Positions 26,643 through 35,405 of a stretch of DNA of 64,000 nucleotides are shown piece after piece. The notes beneath the pieces were generated by a model, which ran no database searches, was not told the DNA's origin, and saw only the letters and a list, made by a program, of their open reading frames with translations. Origin of the DNA: Astropecten irregularis (taxonomy: Eukaryota; Echinodermata; Asteroidea; Paxillosida; Astropectinidae); the NCBI GenBank assembly GCA_963971285.1, contig OZ020257.1:14646602-14710601 (forward strand). The letters run 5' to 3'. The translations under genes and the position numbers were made by a program. Positions within the stretch are counted from its first letter, which is position 1. The number at the start of each line of letters is the position of its first letter.

Positions 26643-29566
26643 GCAACAGCCTCCACCCCCACCACCCACCAAACCGATCATCCCAGCTTCCCCGGAGGCC
26701 ATCAAGACAGAGTACCAAGGACTCGCGGCTTCCACCTCTCAGTCAAGGCCCAACTCCTTGCCCTCGGACCTGCCTGTGCCCACCCTAACAGTTCCCCCAA
26801 CTGTGGATGATGCGAGAGCGGGCAGTCCAGCTTACTCTGATATTTCCGATGCCAATGACGATCCACCAATAGTTTCCACAAAACCAAGAGAAGAGAGGGA
26901 TCCCTATGCCTTTCATGACACTCCAGTTGCCAGATCATCTCAGGGTAACAAGCAAGTCGCTGAAGATCTCCGGAGAGTTGAAAGGGTTGAACCCCTGCCT
27001 GTTCAAATGTTTTCGCCGTTGACAGAGGTAACGCGAGAGAGGGGTGTCAGCACCGAGTCCCTGGCCAAATCTTTAGAGACCATGCGATCAACTCCTACGC
27101 AGTCCATGAAATCAGATTCAGGCCGTGAACCAAGTAAAGAAGGACCTGAGCCCAAGAAGGCTAGGAAGGACACCCCGAGCCCATCAACTGAAACTGGTTA
27201 CAGACCACAAGCTCCTCCTGGGGCTGTGTATGGAGGTCAGTTTCCCTTCCTACCAGGATATGTGGCAATGGATCCCTCTTATCATCAACGCCTTATATCC
27301 ACTGACCCTCACTATAGACAGCAACATGAGCAGTTTATCAGTGAGCAGCGCAAAAGAGCTGAGACAGAGAGATTAGAGAGGGAGAAACGAGAACAAGAGA
27401 GTGGAAAAGACAAAAACCCTGAGAGCTCAGAGTTAAGAGACAGGCCCATCCCAAAGATTAAAACGGAACCAGTCACTCCAACTAAGAGGGACTTAATATC
27501 AGATCCAAGTAAAGGGATCAGGCCTGAAAAGGACCCTCAGCATCTGAAGCGAAAGGGGGACAGGGAACTGCCTCTTGAAGCGATCCATGGTAGGCAATTA
27601 GACTTCCACAAACCAGGAACCGAGAGCCCAGATGTTAATGTACCTCCTGGTAGTGTTCCAAAAACTGCAGATGGATGTCGCAGCTTGCTGGAACAGCAAC
27701 GAGAGGAAATGAGGCTGTACTCGCTTTACGATCATAAACAGAGGGAGTTGCAGCGCCAGGAGGAGGAGCAGCGGAAGGTAAAACAGGAGGATAAGCGTCG
27801 GCCTGAATCCAGTGACTCGCGAAGGGATAGTCGGAGGACCCCCGATGATCGACCCCACGAGCATGAACACTCAAGGAAAGCTAGCATCTCCCCCAGACGC
27901 GAGTCGTCCAAAGAGCAGAGCTCTACCACCACATCTTCCAAACCGGTGTCAGAAGATAAGAAGCATAGGGAATCACCCTTGCCGAATAAGAGTCAGTCAC
28001 CCCACGATAAGGGCCCACCCAGGGGAATGATTCCGCCTTCCAGGCGCGTCTTGGACACCTACCCTGCTTACCTCCAGCCACCCTATGTTCAGATTCCCTT
28101 TGGACCTATGCCCTTTGACCCTAACCATCCTGCCTATCAGGCTGTCAATCCCATGGTGGCTTACCCGGCCTACATCCCGCACGAGTTGCATTACCCACCT
28201 CCTCCCGGGCCACGCGTCATCAGCCCCATGTGGAAATCCCAGGAGGAACGAGGTCGCTATGAAGTGGACCGTGAACATTCAGGTGCGACCTCACCCCTCA
28301 GCTCTGGAAGCAAGAGCAGAGACCCTTCGCGAGAGCGACCCACGAAAGCCTTAGACGTGTTACAGCAGCACGCCAATCAATACTTCAGCTCCCACAAGAA
28401 TGAGCGGTCGCGATCACCGGAGCCGGAGAGGGAAAGGAGGCAGTCTTCCTCTCCACGCCCAACGTCACCACCAGCCGAAAGGAAGACTCCAGTAACGCCA
28501 ACATCTCGTGAGGATTCCCCGAGGTATGATCCATCCAGGAGGCATGGTGCACCAATTCCCGCTCACCTTCTACATCAACACATGCACACCCATCAGCATA
28601 CACACCTAGGCATGGGATATCCAGTGTTGCAGACCTACGACCCATATGGTAAGACACAGTAACAATTAATTCTGTATCAGTAACTCTTAAACTATTGCAA
28701 AGAATCATCACTGTATAGCACCAGGACACTTGTCTGTGGGCTTGTTGACACCACAAAGGAAATCTTCAAAACTAAACTGGAGCCAAGAAGCTTAAAATGT
28801 AACATTTTACACGCAGACACAAAATAGACAGGTAGAGATGAAGATATACAAAAAACAGCTCAAAAGAGTGGAGTGTCTTTTTTTTTTTTTACTTGAAACT
28901 GAAAAAAATTGTTGTGCACGTAACAGAAAATTTCAAAGACTGTAAAAATTTAAAGATTTCTCTCTGTTTTTCTTCTTTTGTTGCATCAGTTCTTGCAAGC
29001 CATCAGCAAGCTGCAGCAGCTGCAGCAGCAGCGGCGTCAGGCGTCAATCCGTATGCAGTCCGAAGGTAAGAATCCTCAGCAGTTTTTACTGAGAAAAGTT
29101 CAGAAAAATTCAATATTGTTAATGAGAGTCAATTCTGGGATTTCCCTTGTGCAAATACTCCTAATAGTCCAAATGACTTTAGTCACTTCTGTAAATTGCC
29201 AAGAGCTCTCTGCTTTGTCAAAGGTTGTCAGGGCTCCTGGTGACAAATGTAACCATTACCTCAAGGCCTGTTGCAGATAATTTACAAGTCCAACCTTGAC
29301 ACGTAGGTCAGGTGACTTGTAGTGAAGCACACTTCTCTTTGATCTTTTTTTCACGGAGGGCAGCCGTTGGAAAATGGTCTCAATCTCATGGAGAAAAATT
29401 GATTTGGGATCATTACTTTACAGAGTCAGATGGCTCTAGCTAGTTTGTTGGTCAAGTTCGTACCTCACTGAGCCTCAACATTCAAATCATAATTTGACTG
29501 ATGCAGATTCTCTAACATTATTGTGTATTAAAATTGACGCTACGTTCTTTCTCCTGCAGGGAATGA
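15691..29566 (+). CDS. ZNF608/609: ZNF608/ZNF609 (scribbler/brakeless) family nuclear regulator, six coding exons
   Basis: Joined exons 15691-16542, 22627-22756, 24362-24449, 24615-28648, 28990-29065 and 29560-29566 keep one frame and give 1728 residues. Recognised family blocks, in order: an acidic N-terminal motif (residues 21-45, [14 protein letters not shown]), the conserved [15 protein letters not shown] to WAPPRF block (about 305-358), a single C2H2-type finger (C482, C487, H500, H503/H505 in a [12 protein letters not shown] context), [10 protein letters not shown] (from 1094), a 13-glutamine run followed by prolines (from 1023), [13 protein letters not shown], and a His-rich HTHLGMGYP motif near the C-terminus. 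The rest is low-complexity, rich in Ser, Pro and Lys, and probably disordered. Vertebrate ZNF609 is a chromatin-associated regulator linked to the cohesin loader NIPBL and Integrator, and fly Brakeless is a corepressor. A nuclear role is therefore expected but not shown here. Length is somewhat above the vertebrate proteins (about 1400-1500). Confidence 0.93.
17017..17388. mobile_element. mariner/Tc1-like MITE with CAGGGTGTCCC termini
   Basis: A 372-base element flanked by TA dinucleotides (17015-17016 and 17389-17390). Its inverted ends of about 27 bases begin CAGGGTGTCCC and run into AAAAAACGCAA on both sides with few mismatches. TA duplications and this terminal sequence fit the IS630-Tc1-mariner superfamily. 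There is no transposase frame, so it is non-autonomous. Confidence 0.8.
22594..22614 (+). repeat. 21-base T run in the exon 2 polypyrimidine tract
   Basis: Uninterrupted T homopolymer ending 12 bases before the acceptor AG at 22625-22626. It forms most of the polypyrimidine tract of this splice site. Confidence 0.9.
22627..22756 (+). CDS. ZNF608/609: ZNF608/609 coding exon 2 (residues 285-328)
   Basis: 130 bases between TTTGCAG and G|GTGAGA, entering in phase 0 and leaving one base over. It encodes the family hallmark [15 protein letters not shown] and IVWHETDQ, nearly identical to the vertebrate proteins as I recall them. Confidence 0.93.
22757..24361 (+). other. ZNF608/609 intron 2 (1605 bases)
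   Basis: GT-AG intron. It contains a minus-strand copy of the GAAACG hairpin repeat (22970-23020) and a short CT-rich run near 23370. No other feature was seen. Confidence 0.85.
22970..23020 (-). repeat. dispersed GAAACG hairpin repeat, copy 2 (decayed)
   Basis: The complement reads CCTTTGATAAGGATCCTG, then ACATGTCAGGTCCTCCTAACT. It aligns along its length with the copy at 3431-3482, but the GAAACG core is lost. Confidence 0.5.
24362..24449 (+). CDS. ZNF608/609: ZNF608/609 coding exon 3 (residues 328-357)
   Basis: 88 bases from ATGCAG to AAG|GTAATT. It encodes [18 protein letters not shown] and [10 protein letters not shown], the second half of the most conserved block of the family. It is entered after one base and left after two bases of a codon. 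Confidence 0.93.
24615..28648 (+). CDS. ZNF608/609: ZNF608/609 coding exon 4 (large exon, residues 357-1701)
   Basis: 4034 bases from TTTCCAG to ATG|GTAAGA. It starts RFCDSPTSD, continuing the conserved block, then carries the lone C2H2 finger (24988-25059), long Ser/Thr/Pro/Lys-rich disordered stretches, the polyglutamine tract, [10 protein letters not shown], tyrosine/proline-rich blocks (for example [19 protein letters not shown]), [13 protein letters not shown] and a His-rich motif. The open frame extends upstream to 24529, but that part is intron. If the exon 4 donor is not used, the frame adds GKTQ and stops at 28662. Confidence 0.93.
26611..26649 (+). repeat. in-frame CAG/CAA tract encoding 13 glutamines
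   Basis: Eleven CAG and two CAA codons (residues 1023-1035), followed directly by a run of proline codons. The CAA interruptions would be expected to slow length change. Confidence 0.9.
28649..28989 (+). other. ZNF608/609 intron 4 (341 bases)
   Basis: GT-AG intron with a T run (about 28877-28891) and a pyrimidine-rich 3' end. No other feature was seen. Confidence 0.85.
28990..29065 (+). CDS. ZNF608/609: ZNF608/609 coding exon 5 (alanine run, residues 1702-1727)
   Basis: 76 bases between TGCATCAG and AAG|GTAAGA. It encodes VLASHQQ, nine alanines and SGVNPYAVR, parallel to ALVASQQVAAQASASG at the end of vertebrate ZNF609. If the donor is skipped, the next codons are AGG TAA, so the protein would end AVRR. 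Confidence 0.85.
29560..29566 (+). CDS. ZNF608/609: ZNF608/609 terminal coding exon (R-E-stop)
   Basis: The acceptor CTCCTGCAG ends at 29559. The exon completes an Arg codon (AG|G), adds GAA and stops at TGA (29564-29566), so the protein ends RRE. This matches the vertebrate ZNF609 C-terminus as I remember it (QRRE). With only seven coding bases, the match supports but does not prove this junction. Confidence 0.7.
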
Positions 29567-31600
29567 ATAATCTCCTGATGAATGCCAGTGTTGACGTCGC
29601 CAGCTCAAGAGATGGAACTGAACAGCAAAGTGTGGAATCTCAGATGCACCGTGTCTTCGGCAGAGTATCTGACGAAGCGGTTCGCAGAATGACAGGGAAG
29701 GGTTGTGTTATTTTTTGGGGGGAAGGGGATGCTGTACATTGTAGCGGTTTGCCATGATTTCACTTTTGTCGAGGAAATTGTGAAACATTTACTCCTAGAG
29801 CAAAGCTAGAATTGACTCTCCAACCTTCCCAGTCATAAGACTTCACAGGCTTGTAGATGTTGAAGCCGTGACTTGAGGCGTCGATCGTTTTACATCAACT
29901 GATGTGGGTCGCCTGTTAAATTTGAATTTGAATTCTAGCTGTTCGGTTTGAGAAAGCGAGAATGGAACATTGATCCATTTGGGTGTTGTTGTTTTTTTTA
30001 TTCTGGGAAAAATTGTTGTAAATAAAAAGATTAAGAGAAAAAAATAGACAGCCATTTTTTTTTTTTTTTAAATCTGTCTTTTGATCAAACGGCCAGTCGG
30101 GGCTTGTGAATATTTTAGAAAGGCTAAGAGGAAATTGTGGTAATTTTGAACAAAATTTAACATATAACCCGTAACGAACTGGCCAAGTACTTTCAAAGGT
30201 TTTTTTGTTTATTGTTTAAGCATCATTTGAATAGGTTTTTGCCCAGGGAACATATCCAGAAAGAATTTTGGCCAATTAGCAAACGCAAATCAGTATTTTG
30301 CATTTTAATCGGTACATACATTTAAATAGTACATAAAAAAATGATTAAACAAATCGAAAAGAAAAAACAAATCTGAGAAATCTTTTTTCAAATAAATAAC
30401 TCCTTGACCTTGCTTTTTCGTAGTGATTTTCTAGTAGGACTGAACGCACAACTTATACATGCATATAAGCTTTCATCCCATAATAACGTTTACTGGAACA
30501 CCATTTATTATACGTTCCACAGATTTAGAGATTTTATATTGAAAAGTACTGTTGTTAACATGTGCTACATGTATAAGATATTTTTTTCTCTTTTTACCCA
30601 AGGATGCCAAAAAAATAGAGGTTTAATGGTGCAAAGCTAAAAATAAAACACATATAAATATTGTTATGATATAAATTTTTTATGTTTTATTTTAATGAGT
30701 TTTGTTTTTGAGTGTTGACATTGATAGAATGTTTTCGGCACCTTATGGCTTGCGACACAGCTGTTTTGCGGCCAGGTGTCGATTTCACCAAACTCGTCGT
30801 AACTTACTATCAATCGTAGGACTTAAGATGAATTACAGCCCTACATAGGATAGGCCCCCTACGATGGGTTATCCTTCCACCTCAAGTTACGATCGATCAT
30901 AGGGCTGCTTTGTGAATTTGACCCCAGCAATGGTAAGCTAAGTCCAATACTTTATATCTCAATACTGCCCGAAAATCCTCATTTTAAAATTCCATCAATG
31001 TATTATCTGCGAGGCTTCATCGTTACCATGGCAACCCAATATTGTGGAAATATTGAATGGGATTTCCACCCTCTCTCTTTGAGAATGTGCTTTTCTGTTT
31101 GAGTTTATTTTCCGCACTTTTAGTGACGGTTTGTGAAACGAGGCAGATTATGAAAGATATTGCCAGTATCTGGGCTTTGAAGTCTGCAGGCTCTCACATT
31201 TTGAGACTTCTGTGGCAATTGTTTTTGTTTAAATTTTATTTTATTTTTCTCATCATAAAAACTTGGATAAAAACAACCAAACGCCACCTTTATAAAAGAA
31301 GTGACATGTTTCTGTGGGTGAAATATTCTGTATTGGACTATGTCGCTCAGTCAATAAAAAAATTAATAAATAAAAAAAAAATGTTTTATCAAGTTTATTC
31401 TTCCTAAAATGTATGATAAACCTATATATTTTCATTTTTGGTTTTTGTTGAATGATGTTTTTTGATGTTTCTTGGCTAAAGTGGGGTTGTTTTCACATTG
31501 AAAACATTCGACTTTGCTTTTTTTCTTAAGTGCCACTGATCCTTAAGTACAATGTAGCACAACCACTTTGTATTTTACTGTATCTTAATAAAAATTGTAG
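29567..31600 (+). other. probable ZNF608/609 3' UTR and 3' flank
   Basis: AT-rich, no supported coding sequence. Candidate poly(A) signals AATAAA occur at 30021, 30642, 31353, 31365 and 31587. The signals at 31353-31370 sit next to a poly-A stretch. Which one is used cannot be told from sequence. An inverted-repeat element lies at 30774-30926. Confidence 0.5.
30774..30926. mobile_element. short inverted-repeat element (MITE-like)
   Basis: The left end GTGTCGATTTCACCAAAC and the complement of the right end, GGGTCAAATTCACAAAGC, agree at 13 of 18 positions. The interior contains further inverted matches (TCGTAAC, GGGCTG). A half copy of the right end seems to follow at 31898-31932. Superfamily unknown. 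Confidence 0.5.
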
Positions 31601-31765
31601 ACATTTGCCGCCAAATTGCGACAGAAAGATCAAGTTGTTTCATTTTCTAGTATTTTTGTGCCGCATTGAGTCTCGTGTGTTAATCTTTAATCATGAATTT
31701 ATCTTAATTGCTAAGCAAATTGTGATGTCACTATACGAATTGGTGATATTGACATCTCAAACTTA

Positions 31766-31894
31766 GTGTGTGTTCGTTTAGCATCCACGTGGCAGCCCTG
31801 ACATGGGAATGGCTGTGTACACTGCGCAAAACAAGCAGAAGGTTGATGAGGTTGACTGCTGATGTCAACTCGTGGTAGCTAAACGAACGCACCC
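31766..31894. mobile_element. hAT-like MITE, about 130 bases
   Basis: Terminal inverted repeats of 24 bases match at 20 positions and share GTTCGTTTAGC. The right end read inward is GGGTGCGTTCGTTTAGC, a terminus style seen in hAT elements. It has no coding capacity. It lies directly against a half copy of the neighbouring MITE family (31898-31932), suggesting insertion into or beside it. Confidence 0.65.
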
Positions 31895-32095
31895 TTAAGA
31901 TTGATCATAGTGTTTTGTGAAATCGGCCCCTTGTCATGTGTTCACAAATTGTCTAGTTGTGCATAATCGTTTGATTTTCATGCAAATTTGTTCTGCTTTG
32001 TGGGTGTTCTAACTGGTATCAGTTAAATTCCATTTGAATAGAGTTTAGTACAGTAAAATAAGCTTGAGAACCTTCTTGTTACTCACAAACGTCGT

Positions 32096-32111
32096 CACAA
32101 GAGGGCGCTGT
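32096..32111 (+). promoter_or_regulatory. CTCF-like motif
   Basis: CACAAGAGGGCGCTGT fits most positions of the bilaterian CTCF core (CCASYAGRKGGCRS). It lies between the two genes, where an insulator would be plausible. The core GAGGGCGCTGT also occurs at about 22839, so it may instead come from a dispersed repeat. Confidence 0.3.
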
Positions 32112-32743
32112 TCTATGTTGACGGTCAGAGCCGTAAGTGCTTTTTGAGTTTTCCACAGACGATTCGTGAAGACCATGAAACTGATGTAGCGCCATCACTT
32201 GCAAGAACGAGTACGAGCGCCCGGGAATCTTCAAAAGGCCATCCGACGACTTGGTAACTAGCAAGGTAATGTGTCATTCCATGTTCTACGTTGTCTCTTT
32301 TAAATTTGTTTAGAATAAGCAATTTTGCCGCCGTTTTGTATTGTCATGGCGTTCATGAAGTAGAACCTACACGGACTTCATTGAAAATTGCGAGGCCATT
32401 ACTAGGCCGATCCCTAGTGTTGGTTATCACTCGCTGTATATCACTACATTCACGGAGGAAACGATTAAATTTGACGTTAATATTTGCATTTAAGTTTCTA
32501 TCATTTACTTTACTAATGTTTTACATGTTAATCTTTGCTTTGTTTAAATAATCTATCACTACACACAAGTTTCGCCACAATTTAAAATGGTAGAAACAAA
32601 TATCATGAGGCTGAGGTATGTTGTGTGATGTTTGTAGTCTGACAGTTCTAGACGTTTGCCTGAGTGGGTCTTTGCTTAATTAATTTACCTTAACGGGAAA
32701 CAAAGTAGGATAACCAGATTTTTAATTCTGGTTCCTAGCTGTA

Positions 32744-32756
32744 CAGCGCCCTCTAG
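32744..32756 (-). promoter_or_regulatory. CTCF-like motif, opposite orientation
   Basis: The complement reads CTAGAGGGCGCTG, matching the 3' two thirds of the CTCF core. It lies 650 bases from, and inverted relative to, the motif at 32096. Confidence 0.25.
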
Positions 32757-34290
32757 CTTTACGTGACACAAAATGTAATGAATTATTTGGCAAGCTAAAA
32801 TTAAGTATGAGAAGAATGGAAACCATTTTGGTACTCGAGTCACAATGTATCAACTTCAGGGAATTCATTATTTTATTTTCTAGCCGGGCTGTTCTTTGTG
32901 TCCCCAACGTGTCCCCTTGGTGTCCCTGGGCTGTTCCCACCTCCCTTTTCTTTTCACATTCCATTTCCATGCAGACGATTCTTCCCAACTTTTAACTCCG
33001 TCAATCTACAAAATCTTACACCGCACGTGTGAATACAATTTGTATTTCCTGATTGAAATGGCGCCACCACGCACTTTAAAGTGGCCAGTCTAGTCTGTTC
33101 TTTGACGCATAGCGTCCGTGTTGTGACGGTGCTATACCGTCTTGTATCACGCACGTCATACCTGCCGACTAGAGAATGGATCGAACCCGTGTTTGTTGGC
33201 TCGGCGTGCCGCTGCCACACTCACGTGGTGTCATTCACTTAGACCTGGAAATCCTTCAAGCGTAACTGTAAATGATACAGTAACCAGAGCCATTGTGCAC
33301 TGGGAATAATAAATCGCCCTAGATTATAACGGCCAGCAAATAAGCCGTGCCTTTTAGCTGGCAGCAGCCAGGGTAAAGTTAATGGGCTTACCGCTAGCAA
33401 ACCAAACTCAGCTATTCATGAAATTGAGGTTTACCCGACTGGAATACGCCACGTATTTCCAAGCCCAGTCTGGCTCTAGGGCATCGGCACGAAAAAAAGA
33501 AAGAAAGAAGAAAAAGGCTACATACACACCACTGGATTGTAGGCACAGCATGTGACAAACCTGGGTGTATTGTGCCTTGGTTTAACTTTTTAAGAAAAGA
33601 AGTCAATCCTGCGATTTCGATTTGATTTGCAAGCTTCCACTGCCCGCATCACGAGCTTAAAATTGAAAGTCAGTAGCGCTAAGGGCAAGAAAGAACATGC
33701 TATGTTCCTTCAGATTTTGAGCAAACATTCAGAGATTGTAAGGCGGACCTTTTTCCAGCTTGAACAATATTGTTAGACTTGTACCTCAAACCGTAAATCA
33801 ACTTCTTTCCCCCTATTGCAGGTCGTTGATTTTATCTCCAGAATCAAAGAATACATTTGCTAACACGGTGATGTTTGTTCCAATTAGAGTTACCAAGAAA
33901 CAAACTCATTAATGTTATCCACATATCTTGATATTTTGATAACAATTTCTGGTTATCGTAATCAAGCACGGTATAATGGCAAGGCACGGGGGAGCTGATG
34001 GCTGGTTTTATCATGAGTGGAATTACATCAATTACACTGAAGCACTCTGCTGGGGTCATTTTTAATCCTAAACCAAACACGGCTTGAGTGGCCAACAAGG
34101 TGAACTGAAACGTTCAGGTTGGGGATTATCCCAGATAACAAGGCCGATCAGAGCCGTGTATCTGTGTCCAGAGTTGATAGTCGTTGGGATGAGTGACCAT
34201 TGGCTGTGGCACGAGTGACCAGAGATACATGGGTGATGATGACCCATGCCAGTCGGTCCAGAAACTGGACCCCTTTCTTCTGTCTGGACA

Positions 34291-35322
34291 GCTTATGATA
34301 CTGCAGCGTCTAGGGGAAGTTGTATAGTCATCACCGACTAAGGGTGTATGTGACCATTCACAGCGGTGGTGCTGCAGCCCTATTAAAAACCTTCGGTTCC
34401 TTTCAGCCTGAGTTAACTTTGTTGCACAGTAGCAACAAGAGAGGGGTAGAGCGAGAGAGAGAGAGAGTTAGTGGGGAGAGCACAACACCCCAGCGGGAAG
34501 AAGTTTATGTATTCAAGTTGACGGCTTGACAATGATACATGTATCACCGTCGGGAGACACGCAGCGCACGCACCGCCCAGTTCACCAGCTTCCATAAGTC
34601 GAAGTGACTCGCTTCGCTCTCCGAATTCAAGTTTTTGCCACCGGTTTAATTTATTTTCTATTGAGAGAGAGCTGTAGACGGAGAGAGCTTGTGTGTGAAA
34701 GTCGGGGAAGTGGGATAATCCGTCTCCATCCCTTGCCTCGACTGCTGGAACAATCACTGCCACCGAGCAATATATAATTTTTTTTTTCTTCTGTATCCTG
34801 GGTCTGACTTGAGGAACTATACGGTTCAGGTCATTATTCTTTAGTGGCGAAGCTGCTGGGATCGTAGCCATGCAGCCATGACCAGAGCTGCAAGAGTCGC
34901 GCTGGAGGACAGTGTGTTATTGACAGACTAATCACGCTAAGCACCGGTCCGATCCTGCCTCACCAATTTACCCGTCCTCGAGCCCCCGTTTTCTGGCTGT
35001 CTCTCCCCTCCCAACGATGCCTGCAATGTTCGGCTCGACGGAAGTTTAGCAGAGTGGGGCTTCTTTCTAGTAAAACATATTGATTGATTCAATGTTGGTT
35101 CCAGTTTTATCGTCACGATGATCAGACTTATCTCCGAAGAGTTCCAAAGCAACGGACATCGTCTGCATTTTGAGTCCTGTTGAGATATCTTCAACTGTCT
35201 GATAGTAATACTCGTATACGGGAGAAACATCACTTCCTTCTTGATTTGCTAACATCAGTTTTGTGCATTTTTGGCAACATCACTTGTGCATTATTTTTGT
35301 TTTATTGGACTCCGCAAGAAAT
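34291..35322 (+). promoter_or_regulatory. probable Wnt leader and promoter-proximal region
   Basis: CpG-rich sequence just upstream of the Wnt start codon, with a GA run (34451-34468). The start-codon frame is closed by TGA at 35242-35244. I cannot place the transcription start. Several upstream ATGs open only short frames. Minus-strand open frames here lack recognisable domains. Confidence 0.4.
34451..34468 (+). repeat. GA microsatellite
   Basis: Short GAGAGA run upstream of the Wnt start exon. Confidence 0.85.
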
Positions 35323-35405
35323 ATGGATATACTCGGAGCGAGCCAACGGGGAATCTCATGGCGAAAATGTCTACACCTCTTACACATTCTAGTGGCAATG
35401 TTGTG
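35323..35405 (+). CDS. Wnt: Wnt coding exon 1 (signal peptide)
   Basis: 83 bases from ATG to TTGTG|GTAAGT, a consensus-like donor. It encodes 27 residues and two bases of codon 28. The first in-frame ATG after TGA 35242 has A at -3 and G at +4. An overlapping frame in the same stretch is also hydrophobic but starts with TTG and stops before the donor. Only the frame used here joins to exon 2 as a signal peptide. Confidence 0.82.

Larger units (their letters stand above)
31895..34290. other. intergenic region between ZNF608/609 and the Wnt gene
   Basis: No supported gene. CpG dinucleotides appear clearly denser than to the left, especially at 33000-33240. Two CTCF-like motifs are listed separately. 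Short open frames have no recognisable content. Confidence 0.5.

Noticed and set aside
34413-34871. 152-residue minus-strand open frame in the Wnt leader region
   Set aside because: No recognisable domain, low-complexity C-terminus produced by the GA repeat, and it overlaps the likely Wnt promoter.
35180-35392. 70-residue hydrophobic open frame overlapping Wnt exon 1
   Set aside because: It begins with TTG, stops before the donor at 35405 and cannot join exon 2; the frame from ATG 35323 does.
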